From Comamonas resistens (GTDB taxonomy: Bacteria; Pseudomonadota; Gammaproteobacteria; Burkholderiales; Burkholderiaceae_C), in assembly GCF_030064165.1 (NCBI RefSeq), contig NZ_CP125947.1:4588001-4652000 (forward strand): 64,000 nt of DNA. The letters are read 5' to 3'. Shown piece by piece: positions 25,481-32,650 of the stretch; the stretch's first letter is position 1; each line of letters opens with the position of its first letter. The translations under genes were made by a program, and so were the position numbers. The notes beneath the pieces were generated by a model, which was given only the letters and a program-made list of their open reading frames with translations, was not told the DNA's origin and did no database searches.

Positions 25481-25536
25481 AAAAAATCGGCCTCAAACGC
25501 TTATCCATCAAGCGCAGAAAGCTATCTATTTTGAGT
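25481..25536 (-). repeat. dispersed repeat family B, copy 5
   Basis: The reverse strand reads AATAGATAGCTTTCTGCGCT, TGATGGATAAGCGTTTGAGG, CCGATTTTTTG. It ends 13 bp before the LivF-like start, so it forms that gene's leader. Confidence 0.7.
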
Positions 25537-25548
25537 TTAGGTGACAGC

Positions 25549-26388
25549 ATGAGCGATACCCCGCAAACCGTTTCCACCCCTGTCCAGACCGCGCCGCTGG
25601 TGGAAGTCAATGGCATCGAGGTCATCTACAACCATGTGATCCTGGTGCTCAAGGGCGTGTCGCTGCAGGTGCCGCACCAGAGCATCGTCGCCCTGCTGGG
25701 CGGCAACGGCGCGGGCAAGACCACCACGCTGCGCGCCATCTCCAATCTGCTCAAGGGCGAGCGCGGCGAAGTCACCAAGGGCGGCATCACGCTGGAGGGC
25801 GAGCAGATCGCCAACCTCTCGCCCGCAGAACTCGTCAAGCGCGGCGTGGTCCAGGTCATGGAAGGACGCCACTGTTTTGCCCACCTGACGATCGAGGAAA
25901 ACCTGCTGACCGGCAGCTACACACGCACGGACAAGGGCGAGATCGCTGCCAATCTGGAAAAGGTCTACAACTACTTTCCGCGCCTCAAGACCCGGCGCAC
26001 CAGCCAGGCCGCCTACACCTCGGGCGGCGAGCAGCAGATGTGCGCCATCGGCCGCGCGCTGATGAGCAACCCGCGCATGGTGCTGCTCGACGAGCCCTCG
26101 ATGGGCCTGGCGCCGCAGATCGTGGATGAGGTCTTTCACATCGTCAAAGACCTCAACGACAAGGAAAAAGTCACCTTTTTACTGGCCGAGCAGAACACCA
26201 ATATGGCGCTCAAGTACGCCGACTATGGCTACATCATGGAAAGCGGCCGCATCGTGATGGACGGCAAGGCCAGCGATCTGGCCAGCAACGAGGACGTCAA
26301 GGAGTTCTACCTGGGCGTGGGCGGCGGCGAACGCAAGAGCTTCAAGGACGTCAAGAGCTACAAGCGCAGAAAGCGTTGGCTGGCTTGA
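25549..26388 (+). CDS. LIV-type ABC transporter ATP-binding protein (LivF-like)
   Basis: A 279-residue ATPase: Walker A GGNGAGKTT, signature region YTSGGEQQMCAIGRAL, Walker B MVLLDEPSMGLAP, H-loop LLAEQNTNMAL. The N-terminal 20 residues (Thr/Pro/Val) and the C-terminal basic tail (GERKSFKDVKSYKRRKRWLA) are longer than in E. coli LivF. ATG 25549 follows AGGTGA. It completes a full transporter (G, H, M, binding protein, F) interleaved with repeats A and B. The stop is 2 bp before a family A repeat. Confidence 0.93.
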   Translation: MSDTPQTVSTPVQTAPLVEVNGIEVIYNHVILVLKGVSLQVPHQSIVALLGGNGAGKTTTLRAISNLLKGERGEVTKGGITLEGEQIANLSPAELVKRGVVQVMEGRHCFAHLTIEENLLTGSYTRTDKGEIAANLEKVYNYFPRLKTRRTSQAAYTSGGEQQMCAIGRALMSNPRMVLLDEPSMGLAPQIVDEVFHIVKDLNDKEKVTFLLAEQNTNMALKYADYGYIMESGRIVMDGKASDLASNEDVKEFYLGVGGGERKSFKDVKSYKRRKRWLA

Positions 26389-26476
26389 TGCCCCCTGAGC
26401 GGCTACGCCGCTTCCCCCGAGGGGGACGACAGCCTCGCTGCGCGGCGGCGCTTGCTCGCTGTCTCTCGCTTGGTAC
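26389..26476 (+). repeat. dispersed GC-rich repeat family A, copy 5
   Basis: CCCCCTGAGCGGCTACGCCG, CTTCCCCCGAGGGGGACGAC, AGCCTCGCTGCGCGGCGGCG, CTTGCTCGCTGTCTCTCGCT. It begins 2 bp after the LivF-like stop. Confidence 0.8.
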
Positions 26477-26542
26477 ATGCCAGTTTTAAGGCTGCGCCCA
26501 CTGATTTCAGTTTTGCTTGCAGATTTTTCGACAGGATTTGCC

Positions 26543-27790
26543 ATGAGTGATTTCTACGATGCCCTGGAAACCCGCAGCCCCGAACAGCGCGAAGCCGACT
26601 TCATGGCCAGCCTGCCGCGGCAGATTGCCCATGCGCAGCAGCGCTCCAGCGCTTTTGCCGAAATTCTCAAGGGTGTGGACGCGTCCCGCATCACCAGTCG
26701 CGCAGCGCTGGCCACCTTGCCTGTGACGCGCAAGAGCGAACTGCTGGAGCGCCAGGCAGCCCAGCGCCCGGGACAGATTTTTGGCGGCTTCAACGCCATA
26801 GATCCGGGTCATGACATGCCGCGCCTGTTCGCCAGCCCCGGCCCCATTTACGAGCCCGAAAGCCGCCGCCCTGACTACTGGCGCATGGCCCGCTCCATGT
26901 ATGCCGCAGGCTTTCGCGCGGGCGAACTGGTGCACAACTGCTTCAGCTACCACTTTGTGCCGGCCGGCTCGATGATGGAAACAGGTGCCCATGCCCTGGG
27001 CTGCACGGTGTTCCCTGGCGGCACGGGCCAGACCGAACAGCAGGTCCAGGCCATGGCCGATCTGCGCCCCGCCGCTTATGTGGGCACACCCAGCTTTCTC
27101 AAAATCATCGTGGAGAAAGCCTGGGAAATGGGCGTCAAGCTACCCAGCCTGAGCAAGGCCATGGTCAGCGGCGAGGCCTTCCCCCCCTCTCTTTGCCAGT
27201 GGATGCGCGAGCACGGCATAGACGCCTACCAAAGCTATGGCACGGCCGATCTGGGTCTGATTGCCTACGAAACCTCGGCCAGGGAAGGTCTGGTGCTGGA
27301 CGAGGGCGTGATTGTCGAAATCGTGCGCCCTGGCACCGGCGACCCCGTGCCCGAAGGCGAAGTCGGCGAGCTGGTCGTCACCACACTCAATCCCGATTAC
27401 CCGCTGATTCGCTTCGGCACCGGTGATCTGTCGGCCTTCATGCCCGGACAATGCCCCACGGGCCGCACCAACGCCCGCATCAAGGGCTGGATGGGCCGCG
27501 CCGATCAGGCCACCAAGGTGCGCGGCATGTTTGTCCACGCCAAGCAGGTGGCCGAGGTGGTCAGGCGCTTCCCGCAGATCGTCAAGGCCAGGCTGGTGGT
27601 GACCGGCGAAATGGCCAATGACCAGATGCAGCTGTGGATCGAAACCGTGGAAACAGCTCCTGGCTTTGCCCAGCAGGTCGTGGATGCCTTGCGCGAAATC
27701 ACCAAGCTGCGTGGCGAGGTACAGATGGTTGCCCCCGGCAGCCTGCCCAATGACGGCAAGGTGGTGGAGGATGCACGCAGCTACCAGTGA
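26543..27790 (+). CDS. phenylacetate-CoA ligase-like adenylate-forming enzyme
   Basis: A 415-residue PaaK-type ligase of the ANL superfamily. The N-terminal SPEQREADFMASLPRQIAHAQ block, YQSYGTADLGLIAYE (A5), LIRFGTGDLSAF (A7) and the C-terminal domain beginning GWMGRADQATKVRGMFVHAKQ are all as in PaaK. The Thr/Ser/Gly-rich P-loop is weak (LFASPGPIYEPE), which is also true of several PaaK relatives. ATG 26543 follows ACAGGA. As the last gene of the operon it gives a second acid:CoA ligase, suggesting an aryl or arylalkyl acid substrate class. Confidence 0.88.
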   Translation: MSDFYDALETRSPEQREADFMASLPRQIAHAQQRSSAFAEILKGVDASRITSRAALATLPVTRKSELLERQAAQRPGQIFGGFNAIDPGHDMPRLFASPGPIYEPESRRPDYWRMARSMYAAGFRAGELVHNCFSYHFVPAGSMMETGAHALGCTVFPGGTGQTEQQVQAMADLRPAAYVGTPSFLKIIVEKAWEMGVKLPSLSKAMVSGEAFPPSLCQWMREHGIDAYQSYGTADLGLIAYETSAREGLVLDEGVIVEIVRPGTGDPVPEGEVGELVVTTLNPDYPLIRFGTGDLSAFMPGQCPTGRTNARIKGWMGRADQATKVRGMFVHAKQVAEVVRRFPQIVKARLVVTGEMANDQMQLWIETVETAPGFAQQVVDALREITKLRGEVQMVAPGSLPNDGKVVEDARSYQ

Positions 27791-27893
27791 TTGGCACCTG
27801 TTTGCCTCAACTCAAAGTCAATGTGAATACTCGCTCAATCAGGGGATAACACTTAGAAAAAAGATAAAACCCCATGGATTCAGTCTCCCTAGA

Positions 27894-27944
27894 ATGCGGA
27901 TTCGCCTCGGGACAGGCCAGCCTTCCTGGTCTGTCCTACCGCAT
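27894..27944 (+). promoter_or_regulatory. 5'-UTR hairpin of the Bug gene at 27960
   Basis: GGACAGGCCAG (27910-27920) pairs with CTGGTCTGTCC (27926-27936) with one G-U pair and a 5-nt loop. An outer ATGCGG (27894-27899) pairs with CCGCAT (27939-27944). No T-run follows, so it is not a simple terminator. The ribosome binding site AGGGAG begins just after it. Confidence 0.6.
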
Positions 27945-27959
27945 ATTTAGGGAGACAGA

Positions 27960-28952
27960 ATGAAGACTTATTTCAAGATCGCCGCCGTTGCTCTGGCCGC
28001 TACCGCAGCCATCAGCAGCCACGCCGACAGCAGCTACCCCGCTGCAGGCAAGACCGTGACCATCATCGTGCCCTTTACCGCCGGTGGCCCCACCGACAAG
28101 GTCGCACGCGATCTGGCCGAGTCCATGCGCAAGCACCTGAACAATGCCACCATCGTCATCGACAATGCCGACGGCGCTGGCAGCACCATCGGCACGGCCA
28201 AGGCCGCACGCGCCAAGAATGACGGCTACACGCTGCTGCTGACGCACATCGGCATGTCCACCATCCCGACGCTGTATCGCAAGCTGTCCTTCAACGTGCT
28301 CAACGACTTCGAGTACGCCGGCATCATCAATGATGTGCCCATGACGCTGATCGGCCGCCCCACCCTGCCCGCCAAGAACTTCGCCGAAGTCAAGGACTGG
28401 GTGGGCAAGAACCAGGGCAAGGTGAACCTGGCCAACGCCGGCGTGGGCTCTGCCTCGCATCTGTGCGGCCTGATGTTCCAGGCCTCGCTGCAGCAGGAAA
28501 TGACACCCGTGCCCTACAAGGGCGCGGCTCCCGCGATTGCCGACCTGATGGGCAACCAGGTCGATCTGCTGTGCGACCAGACCACCAACACCACATCGCA
28601 GATCGCCGCCAAGAAGGTTCAGGCCTACGCGGTCACCACCACCAAGCCCCTGACCACGCCCGCACTCAAGGACCTGCCCACCCTGCAGTCCCTGGGCATG
28701 AAGGACTTCAATGTGACCATCTGGCATGGTCTGTACGCCCCCAAGGGCACGCCTGCCGAGGTGGTCAAGAAGATCAACGAGGCCATGAAGGCATCGCTCA
28801 AGGATCCCGAGTTTATCAAGCGCCAGGAAGCTCTGGGTGCCGTGATTGCCTCGGACGACCGTACCAACCCCGCCGGCCACAAGAAATTTGTGGAAGGCGA
28901 AATCGCCAAGTGGGGCAAGGTGATCAAGGCTGCCGGCATCTACGCCGACTGA
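27960..28952 (+). CDS. TctC/Bug-family tripartite tricarboxylate transporter binding protein
   Basis: A 330-residue periplasmic protein: signal peptide to about residue 22 (AAVALAATAAISSHA), then YPAAGKTVTIIVPFTAGGPTDKVARDLAE, the typical Bug N-terminus. Conserved NADGAGSTIGTAKAARAKNDGYTLLL and PVPYKGAAPAIADLMGNQVDLLCDQ form the ligand cleft. It would capture a carboxylate for a TctAB-type permease, but no tctA/tctB lies nearby, so it is an orphan. AGGGAGA precedes ATG 27960, and a strong terminator follows. Confidence 0.93.
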   Translation: MKTYFKIAAVALAATAAISSHADSSYPAAGKTVTIIVPFTAGGPTDKVARDLAESMRKHLNNATIVIDNADGAGSTIGTAKAARAKNDGYTLLLTHIGMSTIPTLYRKLSFNVLNDFEYAGIINDVPMTLIGRPTLPAKNFAEVKDWVGKNQGKVNLANAGVGSASHLCGLMFQASLQQEMTPVPYKGAAPAIADLMGNQVDLLCDQTTNTTSQIAAKKVQAYAVTTTKPLTTPALKDLPTLQSLGMKDFNVTIWHGLYAPKGTPAEVVKKINEAMKASLKDPEFIKRQEALGAVIASDDRTNPAGHKKFVEGEIAKWGKVIKAAGIYAD

Positions 28953-28965
28953 TCCACACCTGCCT

Positions 28966-29001
28966 GAAAAAACAAAGCCCGCTCGATGCGGGCTTTTTTG
29001 T
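28966..29001 (+). terminator. rho-independent terminator
   Basis: Perfect 9-bp stem AAAGCCCGC (28974-28982) with GCGGGCTTT (28988-28996), 5-nt loop, then a T-run. It ends the Bug gene and, because of the A-run before the stem, may also serve the minus strand. Confidence 0.92.
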
Positions 29002-29020
29002 GGGCATGCGCTGATTCAGC

Positions 29021-29350
29021 TCACCAGACGACTTCCTTGCCCTCTGCCGCACTGCGGCGCAGCATCTCCACAAAAGGCGCCACGCGCCGGCTCAGGCCCA
29101 CGCTGTCCTTGTTTGCGGCAGCACCTTCGTCCTCTTGTGGCTGCTCCTCGTCCTCGGGCTTGGCACTGCGCCTGGCGGCATCTTCAGCTGCTGCGGCTTC
29201 CAGGGCGGCAATCGCTGCGGGAATCTGCTCGGCGGTGATGATGCCGTGCTCGTCATCGGGCGACTTGCCGATGATCTCCAGCACCTGGCGGCCATTGGCT
29301 TCCAGCATGATGAGGTCTGCCGTGGCGCGTGATTTGAATTTATAGGGCAT
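29021..29350 (-). CDS. DUF1840 family protein
   Basis: A 109-residue protein with the conserved N-terminus YKFKSRATADLIMLEANGRQVLEIIGK and C-terminal FVEMLRRSAAEGKEVVW that define the DUF1840 family of beta-proteobacteria. The middle (residues 55-80) is a variable Glu/Ala-rich stretch. No function is established for the family as far as I know. It starts 11 bp after the CFA synthase stop on the same strand, so the two genes form a probable operon. Confidence 0.88.
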   Translation of the reverse strand: MPYKFKSRATADLIMLEANGRQVLEIIGKSPDDEHGIITAEQIPAAIAALEAAAAEDAARRSAKPEDEEQPQEDEGAAANKDSVGLSRRVAPFVEMLRRSAAEGKEVVW

Positions 29351-29361
29351 GAATCAATCCT

Positions 29362-30633
29362 TCAGCGGTAGATGTATTCGCGGTTGAAAGGATAGCTGCT
29401 CTGCGCGCCCTTCATGACACCGGTCTGCAGGTTTCCATCGGGTTTGCTGCACAGCAGCTGATGCAGGGCAATCCAGCCTCTCTCGAATGCCATGGCACAA
29501 CCCGCCAGGTACAGCCTATAGGCACGCAATGCGCGCTCGGCCCTGCCGGCGTCGTACTGCGCCACCAGAACGGCACGCGCCTCGTCCATTCGCGCCTCCA
29601 GCGCATCGGACCATGCCCATAGCGTGCGCGCATAGTGAGGCCGCAGGTTCTCGGTATCGACCATCTCCAACCCGCTTTGCCCCATGTCGTGCTGCACGCG
29701 GCTGACATGCATCAGCTCTCCGCCCGGAAAGATATAGCGGCTGATGAAGTCGCCCATGCCCGCGCCCAGTTCTGCATTGCCCACGCCACCGGCCGTGATG
29801 CCATGCACCAGCGCCAGACCACCGGGCTTGAGCATGCCGTGAATGGTCTGGAAATACCCGGGCAGATTCGCACTGCCCACATGCTCGAACATGCCTACCG
29901 AGCCAATCTTGTCGAAGGGCTCCACTCCGTCCATCTGCCGGTAGTCGCGCAGCTCCACCTGCACCCGGCCCTGCAGGCCTTTTTCGGCAATCAGGCGCTG
30001 CACATATTCATATTGATTGCGCGACAAGGTGATGCCATGGGCCTGCACGCCATAGTTCTCGGCCGCCCAGAAGATCAGCCCCCCCCAGCCCGAGCCTATG
30101 TCCCAGAAGCGCTCCCCCGGCTGGAGCCTGAGCTTTTTGCAGATGTGATCGAGCTTGGCCTCCTGTGCCTGAGCCAGCGTCATGTCGGCGCTCTGGTAAT
30201 AGGCGCAGGAGTAGACGCGGCGCGGGTCCAGCCACAGCGCGTAGAAGTCGTCCGAGAGGTCGTAATGAAACTGGATCTGCTCTGCATCACGGCTCAGCGT
30301 ATGCATGGCCAGGGACTTGGCCTTGGAGACCGTTTGCTCCAGCCATGTCGGCCGGTGCTGCACAGGATCGGCCTGCAACAGGCCTGCGGCCGCCGCCATG
30401 ATGTCGCGAGCCTGACCTTTGACGTCCACCCAGCCTTCCACAATCGCGGCGCCCAGCGAGCCGACCTGACCATCCAGCAATGCGGCCAGCGCCTTGGGGG
30501 AACGAAAAATCAGCTGAACCGCGCTCTGTTCCGGTCCAATGCGTTCGCCGGAGGCAAGCTGCACCGACGCAGTCACGGGAAGTTTGGCAAGCAGTGGCTC
30601 CAGCGTGCTCAACAGGTTTTTCATGCAACCCAT
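29362..30633 (-). CDS. cfa: cyclopropane-fatty-acyl-phospholipid synthase (CFA synthase family)
   Basis: About 420 residues. An N-terminal lipid-binding domain is followed by the SAM methyltransferase fold: motif I FWDIGSGWGGL, the bicarbonate/active-site region FEHVGSANLPGYFQTI, and HGITAGG. It methylenates unsaturated phospholipid acyl chains at the membrane. The annotated ATG is 30633, but an ATG at 30624 gives the more typical start (MKNLLSTLEP) and lies where transcription from the upstream promoter should begin. A run of 8 G in the coding strand (30079-30086) encodes part of motif I. DUF1840 follows. Confidence 0.92.
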   Translation of the reverse strand: MGCMKNLLSTLEPLLAKLPVTASVQLASGERIGPEQSAVQLIFRSPKALAALLDGQVGSLGAAIVEGWVDVKGQARDIMAAAAGLLQADPVQHRPTWLEQTVSKAKSLAMHTLSRDAEQIQFHYDLSDDFYALWLDPRRVYSCAYYQSADMTLAQAQEAKLDHICKKLRLQPGERFWDIGSGWGGLIFWAAENYGVQAHGITLSRNQYEYVQRLIAEKGLQGRVQVELRDYRQMDGVEPFDKIGSVGMFEHVGSANLPGYFQTIHGMLKPGGLALVHGITAGGVGNAELGAGMGDFISRYIFPGGELMHVSRVQHDMGQSGLEMVDTENLRPHYARTLWAWSDALEARMDEARAVLVAQYDAGRAERALRAYRLYLAGCAMAFERGWIALHQLLCSKPDGNLQTGVMKGAQSSYPFNREYIYR

Positions 30634-30660
30634 TGTTCACACACGGTATTGCAGGGTCAA
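30632..30660 (-). promoter_or_regulatory. sigma-70-like promoter abutting the cfa start
   Basis: On the minus strand TTGACC (30660-30655), exactly 17 bp, then AACAAT (30637-30632). Initiation about 7 nt downstream falls on the A of ATG 30624, predicting a leaderless or nearly leaderless mRNA. Confidence 0.5.
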
Positions 30661-30711
30661 GTCTGGAGCCTGGCCAGCCCTGTCAGCAAATGCCGCAAGC
30701 CCTAACGCCGC

Positions 30712-31329
30712 TCAGTTGCGTGCATGCACCAGCTTCTCGTAGGCCTTGCGGGTGGCCGGTGCAATGGAATCGAGCACCTGTTCATAGGCGGTCTTGTGGC
30801 GCGCAAGCAGACGCATGGCCGCTATCGTGCGGCTTTTGCAGAACCAGTGACAGCTGTGCTGCATCAGCATCAGCTCGGCCGTCATGGTGAAGGCACGACT
30901 CTTGCGCTCGTCCTCATCGCGGGCCTGGCCGACCTGCACCGCAGCGATGGCCTGGGCATGGAGCTTCATGGCCGCACGCATATCGAGCGTGGCCGATGGC
31001 ACCAAGCGGTCCATATAGGGCAATGCCAGCGGCAAGGTGCTGGCACGGGTCTGCTCTACTGGCAACTGGGCAAATTCGTCGGCAAAACGCTGGAACTGGC
31101 TGACCAGGCTGATCTCGGTGTTCTCCAGCACGGTCCAGATCTGCTCGCGGCGCTGGGCATCAGGCTCGGCTATGACACGCAGATAGCCCTCCATCAATCC
31201 ACCCATGAGCTTTTCGATCTGAAAACGCGACAGGTGCAGGGCCAGCAACTGGGTGTGCTGCCGCTGCTCCTGCTTCTTGAGCACGTAGAGCACGGTGGTG
31301 ACAATGATGGCGAGCGTTAAAAAATCCAT
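30712..31329 (-). CDS. hypothetical single-pass membrane protein
   Basis: A 205-residue protein with an N-terminal helix (DFLTLAIIVTTVLYVL) and a basic stop, then a long helical cytoplasmic region. I do not recognise the family. The body is rich in Leu, Ala, Glu and Arg (FQIEKLMGGLMEGYLRVIAEPDAQRREQIWTVLENTEISLVSQFQRFADEF) and probably forms a helical bundle. It diverges from the aminopeptidase gene with only 32 bp between starts. Confidence 0.72.
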   Translation of the reverse strand: MDFLTLAIIVTTVLYVLKKQEQRQHTQLLALHLSRFQIEKLMGGLMEGYLRVIAEPDAQRREQIWTVLENTEISLVSQFQRFADEFAQLPVEQTRASTLPLALPYMDRLVPSATLDMRAAMKLHAQAIAAVQVGQARDEDERKSRAFTMTAELMLMQHSCHWFCKSRTIAAMRLLARHKTAYEQVLDSIAPATRKAYEKLVHARN

Positions 31330-31361
31330 GAACTAGAACCGGACAGGCGAGAGACAGGGCA

Positions 31362-32561
31362 ATGCAAAAAACAATGAGTGTAGTCAGCTTGGCAGCCATC
31401 GCGGCCGCCAGTGCGGCAATTGTCACACTGGCTGGCTGCAGCAGCACCGCCTATTACTGGCAGGGCTTCAAGGGTCAGATGCAGATCATGCAGGCCGCAC
31501 GCCCGATTGACGAGTGGCTGGCCGACAGCAGCGCCAGCCCGGCATTGCAGCAACGCCTGCGGGCCGCCCGGCAGATGCGCCGCTTTGCCAGCGAGCAGCT
31601 CGCCCTGCCCGACAACGCCAGCTACACCCGCTATGCGATGCTGCAGCGCAAATATCCGGTCTGGAACGTGGTGGCCGCTCCGCCCGACAGCCTGCAGATG
31701 CATCACTGGTGCTTCCCCATCACGGGCTGCATCAGCTACCGCGGCTATTTCGCCCAGGCCGATGCGCAAAAACAGGCCAATGAGCTGCAGGCTCAGGGCC
31801 TGGAAACCAGCGTCTATGGCGTGCCGGCCTATTCCACGCTGGGCTATCTGAACTGGCTTGGCGGCGACCCGCTGCTCAGCAGCTTCATCGGCTGGCAGGA
31901 GGGCGATTTCGCGGGCCTGATGTTCCATGAGCTGGCCCATCAGCTGATCTATGTGAAGGATGACACGGCCTTCAACGAATCCTTTGCCACGGCAGTGGAG
32001 CGCATCGCCACGCCGCTATGGCTGCAAACCCATGCCAGCGAGGCCACACAGCAACGCTGGCAGCAGGCGCAAAAGCGTAGGGCACTCTGGCAGCAGCTCA
32101 CACGCGGCACACGCGCGCGCCTGCAAGATATTTATCAGCAAAAAACCAATCAATCCATTGATACGCAAGCGCTAGCAGCTATCAAAAAAGATGTATTTAG
32201 CGATTTTCAGAGTCGTTATGCACAGCTGCGTGCGCAATGGATAGCTGCCGATACGCCCCTGCTGACCAGCGATGCACTGCGCCAGCAGTACTTTGAGCGG
32301 CTGGCCCAAACCGATGACTGGGTAGCGAATGCCAACAACGCCAGCTTTGGCGCCCTGGCCGCCTACGACGACTGGGTGCCTGCCATGACCCATTGGTGGC
32401 AGCTGCTGCAAAACGGCCAGCCCGCATCCCCCGAAGGCTGGAAGCGCTTCTATGCCCGGATGCGGGAGCTTGCCGCCATGGAGCCCGAACAACGCCAGCA
32501 GCAGCTGTGTGCACACCAGCCAGCGGATATCAGCGCGCCCGCTGCTTGCAAGCCGAAATAG
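31362..32561 (+). CDS. zinc aminopeptidase-family lipoprotein (Aminopep, PF10023-like)
   Basis: A 399-residue lipoprotein: lipobox LAGC with Cys26. The gluzincin motif HELAH (His189, Glu190, His193) with downstream Glu206 in FNESFA gives the zinc site. The YRGYF segment near residue 126 is conserved in the family. It is anchored in the periplasm and probably cleaves peptides. Residues about 262-277 (NQSIDTQALAAIKKD) are encoded by an in-frame copy of dispersed repeat B, apparently tolerated between helices. It starts 32 bp from the divergent hypothetical gene. Confidence 0.87.
   Translation: MQKTMSVVSLAAIAAASAAIVTLAGCSSTAYYWQGFKGQMQIMQAARPIDEWLADSSASPALQQRLRAARQMRRFASEQLALPDNASYTRYAMLQRKYPVWNVVAAPPDSLQMHHWCFPITGCISYRGYFAQADAQKQANELQAQGLETSVYGVPAYSTLGYLNWLGGDPLLSSFIGWQEGDFAGLMFHELAHQLIYVKDDTAFNESFATAVERIATPLWLQTHASEATQQRWQQAQKRRALWQQLTRGTRARLQDIYQQKTNQSIDTQALAAIKKDVFSDFQSRYAQLRAQWIAADTPLLTSDALRQQYFERLAQTDDWVANANNASFGALAAYDDWVPAMTHWWQLLQNGQPASPEGWKRFYARMRELAAMEPEQRQQQLCAHQPADISAPAACKPK
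32146..32200 (-). repeat. dispersed repeat family B, copy 6, inside a coding sequence
   Basis: The reverse strand reads TTTTTTGATAGCTGCTAGCG then CTTGCGTATCAATGG, the cleanest match to the family core. It is wholly inside the aminopeptidase gene and keeps its frame. Confidence 0.75.
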
Positions 32562-32650
32562 ACACATGCAAGCAGAGATACCCCTATAGACAGCTTCAGG
32601 CAGCCTTAAGAAAGTCCTGCCACAATTTTTGCTAACCTTTTCCTCATTCC

